A stretch of 64,000 bases of DNA from Amblyomma americanum. Taxonomy: Eukaryota > Arthropoda > Arachnida > Ixodida > Ixodidae. Location: the NCBI RefSeq assembly GCF_052857255.1, contig NC_135498.1, positions 113,585,223 through 113,649,222 of the forward strand, given 5' to 3'. Each line of letters opens with the position of its first letter. The stretch's first letter is position 1. The notes under the pieces were generated by a model. It saw only the letters and a list, made by a program, of their open reading frames with translations. It had not been told where the DNA came from and did no database searches. Position numbers and translations under genes: made by a program. Shown piece after piece: positions 53,521 to 63,725 of this stretch.

Positions 53521-54735
53521 ATGGGTACTCTTAAGAGTGTTGCTCTTAACGTGCAGGGGCTCCGCAGCGTTTGAAGCAGGCAGAGGTGGCCACCTTCGCT
53601 CACTCATCGGGTTCTGATATCCTCTGCCTGCATGAAACCAAGTTTGTTTCGCCTCAGTGACGTGTTAGAGTTTAGGGGTAGGTTTGGCATTGATGCTTTC
53701 TTTCGTACGCAAGCACACATTCTAGCGGCGTTGCCATTCTTGTCTTGAACTCGTTACTCCTGCGAGACCATCATATCATGTACAATGCGCTTCGACGCTT
53801 GCTGGTGTTCGACTGCACGTCTAACGCACTTCACCTGACAATTTTTTGCATCTATGCACCTGTGCACTCTAATGTAGTAAACGCAATCTTGAAAGATCAA
53901 GGTATGTATGTTCTAAAGCGTTATGTCTTATACGTCACGGTTCTTGATTTATTGGCGTCTGCTACCACCTCGCTTCGGCGTGAAATGTTATAAATCCGAG
54001 GAATTGAATATGGTGGCCCCCAGAGTAAATAAATATAGCAACATAATCAGTGATTGATTGGTGATGTCGTCAGTATATCCAATTGGTGTTTTATTGTTGA
54101 GGTCACTGATTTTGTGACGTCATAATTAACTATTCACGTGACTATTTTCAATCACGTATAACTTAGTAATTATAGATAATTTGAATGCCCTAGATGAGCA
54201 CAACACGTTAGGCACCAATCTTAACTGAAGAAGCTAATATTTAGTTACGACTGGGCTTAAATTTAATTCCTTAAAATTAATTACCCGATGAGTCATGATC
54301 TAACTAATGACATATTCGTAATGGCATTCATGAGCGCACATGTAAGACACCAATGTCTTCTAATTAGGTTAATATTTAGTTATGGTTAGGGTTAACATGG
54401 CGGCCGTGACGTCAGCACTCGGCAGTTCGCAAGGCTGTAGGCACCCGCTCGCTGTGAGGTATGCAAAAATAGCCTAATTACGTGGTAATACATCGCATGG
54501 ACGATTGCGCTACCAAATAGCTAACGCTCGTTACTTCAACGTCTTCTAGAGGATGGCGGCATAATTTTTGTGGAGGACGCAATGTTGTGATGTTGGGCGA
54601 TTTCAACTGCACCAAACTCTGGCCAATCCCCCACCGCGGGTATGTGCCATCGTTTTTGAGGTAACAACATCAAATACTGCGTGCTCGATACTGTCGCTGA
54701 TGTGCAGGCCCACGGTAGGGGCTGGCCAGGCTGGA
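53521..54735 (+). pseudogene. LINE ORF2 endonuclease, split by an insertion
   Basis: ORF2 begins at ATG 53521 (GTLKSVALNVQGLRS), followed in shifted frames by AEVATFAHSSGSDILCLHET and CTSNALHLTIFCIYAPVHS. The next motif, RNVVMLGDFNCTKLW, is not reached until 54575. About 670 bp of unrelated DNA therefore lies inside the domain. Stops (for example after LRSV) show it is inactive. Confidence 0.75.
53890..54560. mobile_element. Unclassified AT-rich insertion inside the LINE endonuclease
   Basis: This DNA interrupts endonuclease coding. It contains two related segments of about 54 bp (54209-54262 and 54342-54395: CACCAAT-TTCT..., TAATATTTAGTTA-G). I see no coding. It could be a MITE, but terminal repeats were not established. 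Confidence 0.5.
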
Positions 54736-55284
54736 ATGCGCGTGAGTTGCACCGCCTAGTCAAATAGTTTATGCTCACATACGCTTATGAGCTCCTCTAT
54801 GGCGGCATTTTTGTGTGGACTTGTCGTCGAGCAGGTTGGACAGGCCATATGTTCCTACTGGCTTTTCGGGGACAGTGCGTACAGCTAACGTAATGACGCT
54901 GGCATCCTCGCCGTTGCACATATCAGACCTTTCTTCTTTAACTCGGCGTTCCAGCGCGTGCAGTATCTCCTCATAGACCATGGCGTTGGAATGCGCGCAT
55001 CCTTTACGACGCCAGCACGACAGAACGGCTAACGCGGGCCCTGCGTTTTTCGGTTGTTGGGGCCGTGCCTTTTGACTGGGACCGTCTGAAGGTGCAGCGG
55101 CGTCACTATTGCGCAGCGTCTGTTCGACCCTTTAGTGCTCCGTAGTCAGATGAGGTGCGCGTGGTGACGGCAAAGTTGCGTATTGCCCAGCGCATCCCGT
55201 GGCCGTCGCCGCTTATATGGGCATGGACAGAGGAGCTTTCAGACAGTCTGCACTTTAGTGGCTCATACCTGCGGTCATAACATT

Positions 55285-55640
55285 GTCCGGTCTCAGGTCA
55301 TGTCCAGTCTCCAGTCATGTCACACCGATGACTAAATTAACTCGATAAAAAATCTTTGCGCACGGCGGGATTCTAAGCAGCATCCTTCCGTTCCGCAGCG
55401 TGCTAACGACTACGCTACTTCCTGCGAACGCTTGTGTAATTCTCCTTGCCTAGCGTAAGAACGCTGGAGAGTGTTTGCGGAAAGGCATGGAGTCAGACGG
55501 ATGCCTCCCAAACGCCCTCCTGTGTTTCCAACATTTAAGATTTACAAACAATTCCACACTTAATCAACATCTTAACTACACATCAGTGACACAAGCAGGA
55601 ACACCGCGCTAAAGGCTTTCGCCTCACCGCATTTTAGGTC
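55285..55640 (-). repeat. tRNA-related repeat nested in the LINE
   Basis: On the minus strand GTAGCGTAGTCGTTAGCACG (box A-like) and CTTAGAATCCCGCC (box B-like, near 55365) sit as in a tRNA head. It interrupts the stretch between endonuclease and RT. The extent is approximate. Confidence 0.5.
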
Positions 55641-56800
55641 AGCAAGGGGCTGCCTGAATTTTTACCTGCCTCCTCTCTTGCAGCGGCTGCATTGCTTTGT
55701 CGACGCAGTCCAACTAGTGAAACCGAGGTGATTCGGTTTGCGCGCCAGGAGCTGTTGTGTCCTCAAGGTGCCCCTGCTTTTACATCTTCCGCTGGGGCCA
55801 GGGCCCAACCAGTTTACAGTAATTTCAGTGTGTTTTTCCGCAAAATTTCGGGATATTGCACATTCGCTCCTTCTGATTGATCACGATGACGTTTCCGCAC
55901 ACCCATTTTTCGCAGGGTTACCGCAGGTTGCTGCTGAACCTCATGATTGCCTTATGGTTCTACCAACAACAGGTGAAATCAAGGAGGCGTTAGAGTCCAT
56001 GAAACGAGGCTCAGAGCCTGGGCCAGATGCCCTTCTTGTGGAGTTATATTTACAAGTCTGGGATATTGTAGGCCTCATTTTTTTGGATGTGTTAAAAATC
56101 TGCTTTACTCAGCATATCTTTCCTGAATCAGGGAAAGGGGCCGCATTGTCCCTTTTCCTAAAAAGTCTATTTTGTCGACATGTCCGACAGAATGGCGCCC
56201 AATCAGCATACTGAATTGAGATAAGAAAATATTCGAAAAATTACTCGTACGCCGTCTACGGGATATCCTCCCGTCCCTTCTTTCCTGCCACCAGGTTGGC
56301 TCCATCCCAGGTCATGACATATATAGTTTGTCTTCCGTAACGCGAGGTATCCTAGAGTACACTGCACGCGGCGCGCACAGGGTTTTGTTGTTTCCCTCGA
56401 TCAAAAGCCTGCATTCGACTTTTTAGAGCACGAGTATTTTTATGCTCCACTGGATGCTTTTGATTTTCCACCTTCTTTCGTGATTCTCATTAAAGAGATG
56501 TACAGGCATATTTCAAGCACTCTGTTCCTCATGGCCGGGAAACGACCGCGTTCAATTTTAGACGCGTCGTCCGTGAAGTTTGTCCGCTTTCCCCCCTTTT
56601 TTTGGTCTTAGCATTAAAGCCTTTCTTCTTGGAAGTCGATTGCCACTCCCTTCTTAGAGGTCTGGGTTCAGTAGAGATAACATCACTCTCTACTTAGCTG
56701 ACGAACGCAGCCTGCTTGAAGCTTTAAATATTTTTCGTGAGTACGCCTCCTTGTCTGCGGCTACTCTTAATTACTTTTTGTGGGGTCTCGTATTAAATGT
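55640..56800 (+). pseudogene. LINE ORF2 reverse transcriptase
   Basis: The frame 55738-56214 has the RT entry: MVLPTTGEIKEALESMKRGS, PGPDALLVELYLQVWDIVG, FTQHIFPESGKGA. Later pieces in other frames are KIFEKLLVRRLRDILPSLL, CHQVGSIPGHDIYSL, the motif A region (HSTF, EH-YFYAPLDAFDF) and motif C. Motif C reads ITLYLADERSLLEA, where LADE replaces the catalytic YADD. It is non-functional. Confidence 0.78.
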
Positions 56801-57770
56801 GCGATACCTTTGCAGGGGTGTGCGCAGATGCGCATTTTCGGCGTGACCTGTGATTGTGCTGGAATATGGGATGGTGTGTGGTCTTCGGTCGTAGTAGACA
56901 TTACAGCTCGCGTGCGAAGGGCCCAGATATTTCACCTGCCTCTGCTCGAGAGGCGCTACGCGGTTCAGTCCGTCATGCTGGGTGCCTTCTGGTACCTTTC
57001 CCACTTTGTTAAACCACCCTATTACATCATAAAGCGGGCGCAGACTACAGTTTTTTCTTCTTTTTTTGTGGTTAGGCGGAACCGAGCTTGTGCCTCGTGC
57101 TGTCCTTGGACAACCACGGGAGAGAGGAGGTTTTGCCTTTAAAAATTTGTCCTTCACGTATTCGCTGTTAGCTTTGAAGAGTATTTTGCGTAACCTGCTC
57201 GCAACGCGTCTCCGGCGCGAACCATGACGCGGTATTTTTTGGGCCCTTCTTTAGGCTTTTTGATCCCGCTGCCCCTGGAAATCATGGACCCCAGTTCGAG
57301 CAGCCTACCCCTTTCTATGTTTCATCAGTGGCCTTTTTCTGGCATGTCAGAGCAGCAGCACATGACGTCAACATCGCTGCAGACCATGTGGTGGACATTA
57401 TGGGCTCGCTATTGTTGCTTGCCTGTTGTGCCGGCGGCTCGCCGCACACCGATGGGCCTCGTTCAGTGGGCCCGCTTAGTGTCGACGCCTCTCCCAGACC
57501 ATTTGCGCGACTTTGTCTGAAACATTGGTTGGGCAGTGCTGCCTACTTTTGATCGGTTAGAGTGGTGGGGTGTGTTGTGTTCCAGCACCTGTCCGAATTG
57601 ACCGCTTCCGGATTCTACTCGCCACGCTACAGTCACCTGCGTGGTAGCGCTTGTCTTTTGGCGAACGGTTTTATGCGTGATTCTGTGGGCAGGGCATTTC
57701 GAGCTTTGTCTCCCGCGGCCGCTTCCCCAGCGGCCGTTTTGCTCACCTGCTAATTGCTGCGAGTCTTTTT
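56771..57770 (+). pseudogene. LINE ORF2 C-terminal region
   Basis: 56780-57142 reads AQMRIFGVTCDCAGIWDGVW, TARVRRAQIFHLPLLERRYA, MLGAFWYLSHFVKPP, the conserved L1/Tx1 region after RT. The end (about 57.5-57.75 kb) gives VLPTFDRLEWWGV, SSTCPN-PLPDSTRHATVTC, a CX2C...H...C-like end. Several stops interrupt it. Confidence 0.75.
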
Positions 57771-58494
57771 AATCTATGGAGCAGTCGATGCGCCGCGGTC
57801 GCTGGTAGCTTTCGATGCAGCGCTCTGTGGCCAATACTTAGCCGTCTTCGAAGGTAGCTGGTGAGTTCCTTGTCGGAGGAAATCTTTTTTCTTGGGGAGG
57901 AAGAGTTTATCCGGTAGTGGTCGTGCCCATTCTTTTCTGTTAGCAACGATCGTCTTGTTCTGGTTTCTAGGTCAAACCGGCGGTACGGTCTTTTTTTCTG
58001 TGTCAAATTATTGATGTTTCATTCCTCTGTCAATAGGTATGCCATCCCGTTTTAAATTTGTCCTCGAGCAATTCATGTTAGTTTCTCAAGGATGTTTATG
58101 GCTCGCCTTCCATGCTGAGCGTCATGTTTACTAGTCATGTGAATGCATTCGGTAACCTTAGCATGTGTACATATGTAAAAATTTTTTTTTTCTAAACATG
58201 GTGAATACATGCCATGATCGGCGAAGCCTAAGCAGTTTCAAGGCTATCATCAAATAAGTTTGGCTGCTTATATACCACCTGCCGAAGGTTATATAGAGAG
58301 CCGCAAGTATTATCTGATCGCTCTTGGATAGTTCATTCGTAGCCATTAGAGACCTCCGGTTGTGGTCAATATCAGTTTGCTTTTTAGCTCTCCACAAAGC
58401 GCGAACCCGGATTTTTCTTCGATTATGAAGTAATGTAAACGGCAATACTTTCAAAGCATGGCCTTTCGATTCATAAAGTCGGAACATTTACGGT

Positions 58495-58585
58495 ATGAGA
58501 GTAAAAAGAACATGCGCATCCCTGCTGGCATCCTCCTCCTGTCTAATCTTCGCCATGTTTCTGGTTATAAATTGTCTGTACCATA
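58495..58585 (+). CDS. Candidate first exon with signal peptide (alternative A)
   Basis: ATG at 58495 opens a basic start and a long hydrophobic stretch (LIFAMFLVINCLYH), a good signal peptide or membrane anchor. CATA|GTAAGATG gives a splice donor at 58586, leaving the reading frame in phase 1. If unspliced, the frame runs to 58704 (69 codons). It is phase-compatible with the micro-exon at 61811. No expression evidence is available. Confidence 0.25.
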
Positions 58586-59087
58586 GTAAGATGAATTATC
58601 TCAAACTGCCTGATAATCACTTGTACACGAATAATCATGAAAGTGTATCAGACCGTTTGCATCCCTCTGCGACTAGTTTCAATATCGATTCTTGTGACTG
58701 CTGAAGAGTGGAGTAGGCTGCCGGCATAATTGTGCGCACATTAAAGCGTATGTTAAAAACTGAATGCATGCTCACAGTGTGAAATCTGATATAATGTTTG
58801 CTTAACCTGCATGTAGCATTCTACAAGCAGTGTATTATGCGTAATATTGCCCGTTTTAGCAATGTGTGCATTGCCGATATTTATTCTAAGATATCATTCT
58901 AAACTTTTTGCATTGTACTGCGCCTACTAAGTATCCTGTCGATAGTGTAACGCACTACTGTATTAGTCTCCATAAATAATAGGTAAACAATACAAATAAA
59001 TAAAAAGGTATATTAGGCGGCTAAAAACAAAGTTTCTACGTTTTGCACAATATTGATGATAATAAAGTTAGTTATTCTTTTCTGCAG

Positions 59088-59145
59088 GCCATGAACAGTT
59101 GGTTCTACCCTTTACTTAGCTGTTCCACGCTTCTATTTTCGCACC
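59088..59145 (+). CDS. Candidate exon with signal-like start (alternative B)
   Basis: The acceptor GTTATTCTTTTCTGCAG and the donor ACC|GTAAGTTCTG are both close to consensus. The 58-bp segment holds ATG at 59091 and encodes MNSWFYPLLSCSTLLFSH, hydrophobic as for a signal peptide, and ends in phase 1. It could be the first coding exon of a secreted protein continuing at 61811 and 62481. Confidence 0.3.
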
Positions 59146-59744
59146 GTAAGTTCTGCTAAGCATCATTGTTTTTGCTTCTGCACATGTAAGTTGAACCTCG
59201 GTCATTTAGTTGGGAACATTCGCCGCTGCTTCTGCTCTATCATCTTAAGAGCGCTAGTAGATGAGCACAAAATATACGTTTCCGGCTTAACACGACAGTT
59301 GTCTCGTAGCTAAGACGTTTAATTTGTGAAAGCATGTTTTTTGGCAAGCAAGATACACATCTAATTAATGCATAATGAACGACCGCATAAGATCACATGA
59401 TGTGCAATGCCACAGCTCATTAAATTACCCTAATTAGTATATGTTATGGGAAAGCCACAAATGCAGGCTTCTTCATAACAACGTATTGCTCCCAAACGTG
59501 AAGCCCGACAGCGCCTATTCTACACCGACCGCTCAGGAAGCGTTCTTTTGTGTCCATAGATTTACACAGGAGCCAGCGAGTGGTTGAGGATATATGCAGG
59601 CTCCACAAATTCACTATGTTGAGGAAGTAAGTTAATTGAATGCTGGAATCACCCGCGCAACGCCGTCTCGCTGCTTTCCCGATTTCTTAAGGATAATGTA
59701 CCTTCTGTAGTTTACTAATATTTCATAATTTTGGTTGAAGCTGC

Positions 59745-59980
59745 CACGGAGGCTTAGTATTTATGGCGCTCGGCTGCTGACCTGAAAGACGCTGGTCTGA
59801 TCCTGGCCGCGGCGGTCGTATTTCGATGGAGGCGAAATGCTAGAGAGGCCCGCGTACTGTGAGGTGTCAGTGTACGTTAAATAACCCCAGGTAGTCGAAG
59901 ATATCCGGTGTCTCTCCACTGCGGCGTCCTTCATAGCCTGAATCACTTTGGGATGCTGAACGCCACAGATCATAAACATA
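59745..59980 (+). mobile_element. Ruka-type SINE
   Basis: A degraded tRNA head is present (TATGGCGCTCGGCTGCTGAC, GGTCTGATCC). The body follows: ATTTCGATGGAGGCGAAATG, CAGTGTACGTTAAATAACCC, CAGGTAGTCGAAGATATCC, GCGTCCTTCATAGCCTGAAT and CACTTTGGGATGCTGAACG. This is the variant ending in the TTTGGGA block, like those at 10.9, 14.6 and 63.6 kb. Confidence 0.87.
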
Positions 59981-61185
59981 TAATGTAATCTTTGTTATTA
60001 AGTGACTCGGCACGTAAATTTGGAAGCAGCGCTTTTGGATCTTCTGGGTGAAGGCGCATATGAGAATTTTGTAGAGGTATAAACGTTACAGTCAGGCGTC
60101 CAAGGGCACAACGACTATGCCATTTTTTTAGGCAGGCATGCAAAGCCTGAACAAATTGTAACACCCCATTCAGTAAGAGATTGTGGTCCACCCGTGGTTT
60201 CTTATTCGCACAACGTTTTATAGAGTTGAAAATGGCGGTCGTTGCAGTCAGGGCTAAACACTAGCTGCGCCAGCTTTTCGGGTTCAGTTTATTCAACAAT
60301 GACCCTACAAGGCCAGCAGCGTGTCTCTGCTGTGTCCCTCTCTGCTCAGGTTAGCAAAGAAAAAACAGAAAACTTTTGCCGTTGACGTCAAAGGGCGTCA
60401 ACTTGCGCTTGTACCCTCATGTTGCATGTCTTTGAGCGCCCTAGCGTATTCCACATTTCAATGAACGCTCGTGAACAGCCACCAACAATTCCTTGATGTA
60501 CAAATGAGAAACAACCTTTCTAGAACAACCGAAATGTGTGTTCCTCAGCTCGCAAATCTGCTGCGACCAGTCAGGGTAAAAATGACGATGAAATGCCGTG
60601 AGTTTAACTGCGCATGCTAACATCCAGACCGTTTTTATCCAGATGTTGTTAAATATCGCGTTTTCATCCCGCAACACGCCAATAGCGTGTTCTAGACAAG
60701 CGTTTTGCCCTCTGTACAACGTGGTCTTCGGCGGCAGAAAGTCCAGGCCTGGGGTCTAAGACAATAACCTCGCGTAATTATATTGACAAAAGAGCAGTAT
60801 CTACTGGTGCCACACATAAACACTGTCTGCACAATGTAGGAGGATGTCAATCGAACCTCGCACTGAGAAGGGCGTGTAAGGAAACCCTGTATTCTGCATA
60901 AGTAAATTGCAGGACGGATCCAGATAACAAGTAAGAACAGTTACCTTGTTGTAATACATTTTTTTCATAACACTCAATGCACAAGTACTCCCAGTGAAAG
61001 CAATTGTGCCATCAATCTTACCGCCACAAGCGAATGCGTGGTTGCAACAACTGTTTCAGCTAAGAATCACAGATATTATAGTACTCGCTTTATAGCGTCT
61101 GAACCCGTTCCGCAGCATTCTACTCTTCCAAAGAACAGCGGTTAAATATCAGAATCTGTTGCTTGAAACTAATTAAATAATAATA
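59981..61185. other. Unassigned DNA with two minus open frames
   Basis: Minus frames at 59970-60191 (73 codons) and 60441-60719 (92 codons, WMLACAVKLTAFHRHFYPDW, LRNTHFGCSRKVVSHLYIKE) lie in line and could be one decayed gene. I do not recognise the product. Confidence 0.4.
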
Positions 61186-61194
61186 ATAATTGGT

Positions 61195-61495
61195 TTTGGG
61201 GGAAAGGAAATGGCGCAGTATCTGTCTCATATATCGTTGGACACCTGAACCGCGCCGTAAGGGAAGGGTAAAGGAGGGAGTGAAAGAAGAAAGGAAGAGA
61301 GAGGTGCCGTAGTGGAGGGCTCCGGAATAATTTCGACCACCTGGGGATCTTTAACGTGCACTGACATCGCACAGCACACGGGCGCCTTAGCGTTTTTCCT
61401 CCATAAAAACGCAGCCGCCGCGGTCGGATTCGAACCCGGGAACTCCGGATCAGTAATCGAGCGCCCTAACCACTGAGCCACCGCGGCGGGGCAAC
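61195..61495 (-). mobile_element. Ruka-type SINE with intact promoter boxes
   Basis: In the sense direction the head is CCGCGGTGGCTCAGTGGTTA (box A) and GGGTTCGAATCCGACCGCGG (box B matches GGTTCGANNCC). The body follows (TTTATGGAGGAAAAACGCTA, CAGTGCACGTTAAAGATCCC, CAGGTGGTCGAAATTATTCC) and a tail ending GGTGTCCAACGATATATGAG. Of the copies here it looks closest to consensus. Confidence 0.93.
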
Positions 61496-61810
61496 TAATT
61501 AAAACGGAGCTCACTTTTTGCGACATGACAGTTATTCGCTAAAATACTTCTTTTAGGGTAACTTAATACCGGCATATTGATGCAATTACAGAGTCCATCG
61601 ATGTCAATATAGCACTCCCTGTGTTCAGAATTGGGGAATGACGCCAAGAAGAAAAGTACTAGAAGGGATGCACGAGATGTAGAAGCACGTGTGGCGCTGC
61701 TGAAATTATTTTGCTGAATGAATTTTCATGTGCTTTATTAACAGATGCAAGTTTTTGCCTTGCGTGACCACACTAGAAGTACTAAGAATAATTTTATTTG
61801 CCTTGTGTAG

Positions 61811-61840
61811 ATTTTGCTTTTGGCAACGAACCCGACGATG
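61811..61840 (+). CDS. Candidate 30-bp micro-exon
   Basis: The acceptor TTTTATTTGCCTTGTGTAG and the donor GATG|GTGAGTGG bound 30 bp, open in phase 1 and symmetric (FAFGNEPDD). It is compatible in phase with both upstream candidate first exons and with the exon at 62481. Confidence 0.25.
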
Positions 61841-62033
61841 GTGAGTGGGAATTTGCATTACACAACTCCCTGAACTTTCTGGCTGTTTCCATGAATGTTT
61901 CTTCAATTGTTACAATTCTTCTGCGCCTTCTTTTTTGTTGACAGGTAATATTTGGGCTCCAAACAGTTCCTTCAAGATAGTATACCCCTTCATGCACCAC
62001 TTATTGTTTTATAACCGTTCACTGGGTTCATGC

Positions 62034-62219
62034 TTAAGCGCCGTCCTCAGTCGAAGTCTGCACGTCTACATGTTCCAGACATTTATCTAAGTGGTTGATG
62101 ACTTTCATTGCGTCTTTTCTGAATTTCGGATGGCGTCTATAGAGGATATACGTGTTTCTAAAGAGACGTGTGGTTGTAATCAGTTCGTGCATTGATGTTT
62201 CCATTTTCTCGCGACTCAT
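62034..62219 (-). CDS. Unassigned 61-codon minus frame
   Basis: The frame starts MSREKMETSMHELITTTRLF and ends EHVDVQTSTEDGA. Downstream, AATAAAATTATTC and TTAATAAAGCAC look like polyadenylation signals near 61.78 and 61.74 kb. It is in the proposed intron of the + strand candidate gene, so at most one interpretation may be right. I do not recognise a family. Confidence 0.18.
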   Translation of the reverse strand: MSREKMETSMHELITTTRLFRNTYILYRRHPKFRKDAMKVINHLDKCLEHVDVQTSTEDGA

Positions 62220-62480
62220 CGTAGTAGGCAGTGCAGTTAATCTCTTCCTGCTCTCAGAGCGCAGTCATGAAATCAAAGATTAAACAATAATATCCAGCTC
62301 GTATTGAAATTTCTTCGCCCCAAACTGAATTTTTCTATTACTTCCACGCTCTCAGCAGCCAGCAGTTTTAAAGAAATTGTAAAGAAAGAATGGTAGGATT
62401 TAATAGTTCATATCCTTGCTGAAAGGTTTTTTACCCGTATACCCTATCAATTCGTACATTATTGTTGTTTTTTTCTGCAG

Positions 62481-62519
62481 GCGAATTGTACGATGATTAC
62501 AATTCGAATGAAACCGAGG
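62481..62519 (+). CDS. Candidate 39-bp micro-exon, acidic
   Basis: The acceptor TTGTTTTTTTCTGCAG is excellent, and GAGG|GTAAGCATG is a good donor. The 39 bp is open in phase 1 and symmetric, encoding ELYDDYNSNETE. That is an acidic, tyrosine-containing stretch like the sulfated N-terminal regions of many tick salivary proteins. Confidence 0.32.
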
Positions 62520-62689
62520 GTAAGCATGTTGTTTCGTGTTGCGCTTAACTGCCGGTACATACCGGCAAATGTCTTGCATGCCGGCATTGCACAGCTGTCT
62601 TATATGGCCTATTCGCAGCTAGACGCGGCGTCTCCTTAGGCGTCCACGAAAAGTTGTCCAGAAAACTGCGAATGATGTAATCAGTAAAG

Positions 62690-62790
62690 AAAACAAATTT
62701 TGTCTATGGTTTGGGGAATTGAACCAAGGACACAGCCCATAGGCCACAAAACCGTGCTGCTTCTCTGCGAATATAGAAAAATCTACCGTA
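62690..62790 (-). repeat. tRNA-like repeat fragment
   Basis: On the minus strand GCCTATGGGCTGTGTCCTTG and GGTTCAATTCCCC resemble the end of a tRNA head with a box B. The flanking body is not recognised. Confidence 0.4.
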
Positions 62791-63104
62791 TGCGTTGCCT
62801 TAAGACTGTATTCCAGTGAGCAGGTTTGTCATTGGAAAGGAAGGAAAAAATGTAAATTAAGAAATTATTGCTTTCGCCTCTAAACCACATATGTAGTCTT
62901 TAGCGCTCTCTCTCATTTTTGCGACACTGCGTGGGATGAAAACATAGCAGGCTTAACCAGACAGAGTAAAAAACAAGGCTCGAAATAGAATAGAGAAATA
63001 AAGTGAGGTTCCGATCCTTTAAACCACAATAAGAATCTTTCACAGCTTCGTGGGGCTTCTAACGAGAGCAGGAATAATTCATGGCAAAGATATTTTTTTC
63101 CAAG

Positions 63105-63241
63105 CCTTATGTCACCAATTCTATACAAGGAAGACATTTCTTTTTCCTCAATTACGAAACGCAAAAGTCATTACCGGGAAAGGTTCCAAAGCACTAGATA
63201 AAATGTATCTCCCAGCAGGTGCGCACTATATTTTAGAATAA
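63105..63241 (+). CDS. Candidate downstream exon of the secreted-protein model
   Basis: TATTTTTTTCCAAG could be an acceptor (an alternative CAG lies at 63071 in the same frame). In phase 1 the segment is open to a TAA at 63239-63241 (TRKTFLFPQLRNAKVITGKG, SKALDKMYLPAGAHYILE). The stop overlaps an AATAAA at 63237-63242. A donor-like GCAG|GTGCGC at 63219 would instead give a symmetric internal exon. The FPQL stretch faintly recalls propeptides of tick reprolysin metalloproteases; that is a guess. Confidence 0.18.
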
Positions 63242-63519
63242 AGTCTAACCTTTTTCGACTTGCAACAAGAATAATGCTTACCATGCTAGGCCTCGTCAAC
63301 CTAAATTAATTTTTCGAAAGCGAATGCGCTATTCATGCTTCCGACCGTGAGAACACGTTGAATTCTTTTTGGTAAGGTAGCGCGATAATGAATTTTCCTG
63401 GTGTATAAATTTACCGCACTATTTATTATACTGTCACTCTGACCTAACGTGGGCTAAGAGTGGAGTAATGCATTAACAATACGTTTGAATGGGATAAAGC
63501 ATTTGTGAAAACCACCGCC

Positions 63520-63725
63520 CCTGTAGCATAGTGGATATATGATTGAGCTGTGGAGCACAATGTTCAGGAATCAAACCACGGCCATATTTTGAAAAGGAAA
63601 CTCGCCTTTTGTTAGAGTACATCGTCAGTGCACGTAAAAACGCCAGTGGTCGAAATTCATCCAAGGGTATACAATACAGCGTTCCTCGTTGCATTTTGAA
63701 GATTTCGCGCGTTAAACCGTACACA
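63520..63725 (+). mobile_element. Degenerate Ruka-type SINE
   Basis: The head is CCCCTGTAGCATAGTGGATA with a decayed B box (AGGAATCAAACC). The body gives TCGTCAGTGCACGTAAAAAC, CAGTGGTCGAAATTCATCC, GCGTTCCTCGTTGCATTTT and GCGCGTTAAACCGTACAC, matching the end variant at 59.9 kb. Confidence 0.7.

Larger units (their letters stand above)
51900..58190 (+). mobile_element. L1/Tx1-type LINE, near full length, decayed
   Basis: This is a two-ORF non-LTR retrotransposon on the + strand: 5' region, ORF1 with zinc-knuckle-like motifs (52225-53443), then ORF2 with endonuclease (from 53521), RT (55.7-56.8 kb) and a C-terminal domain (56.8-57.8 kb). The 3' end is near an A-rich stretch at 58.18 kb. RT spacing (PGPD...VELYLQVWDIVG) is L1/Tx1-like. 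At least two insertions split ORF2: about 53.89-54.56 kb, and a tRNA-related repeat within 55.29-55.64 kb. Many stops are present. The 5' boundary is uncertain. Confidence 0.78.
58191..59744. other. Sequence between the LINE and a SINE; holds candidate exons
   Basis: There is no known repeat. Two short + strand segments with ATG and splice donors (58495-58585 and 59088-59145) are listed separately. Confidence 0.5.
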
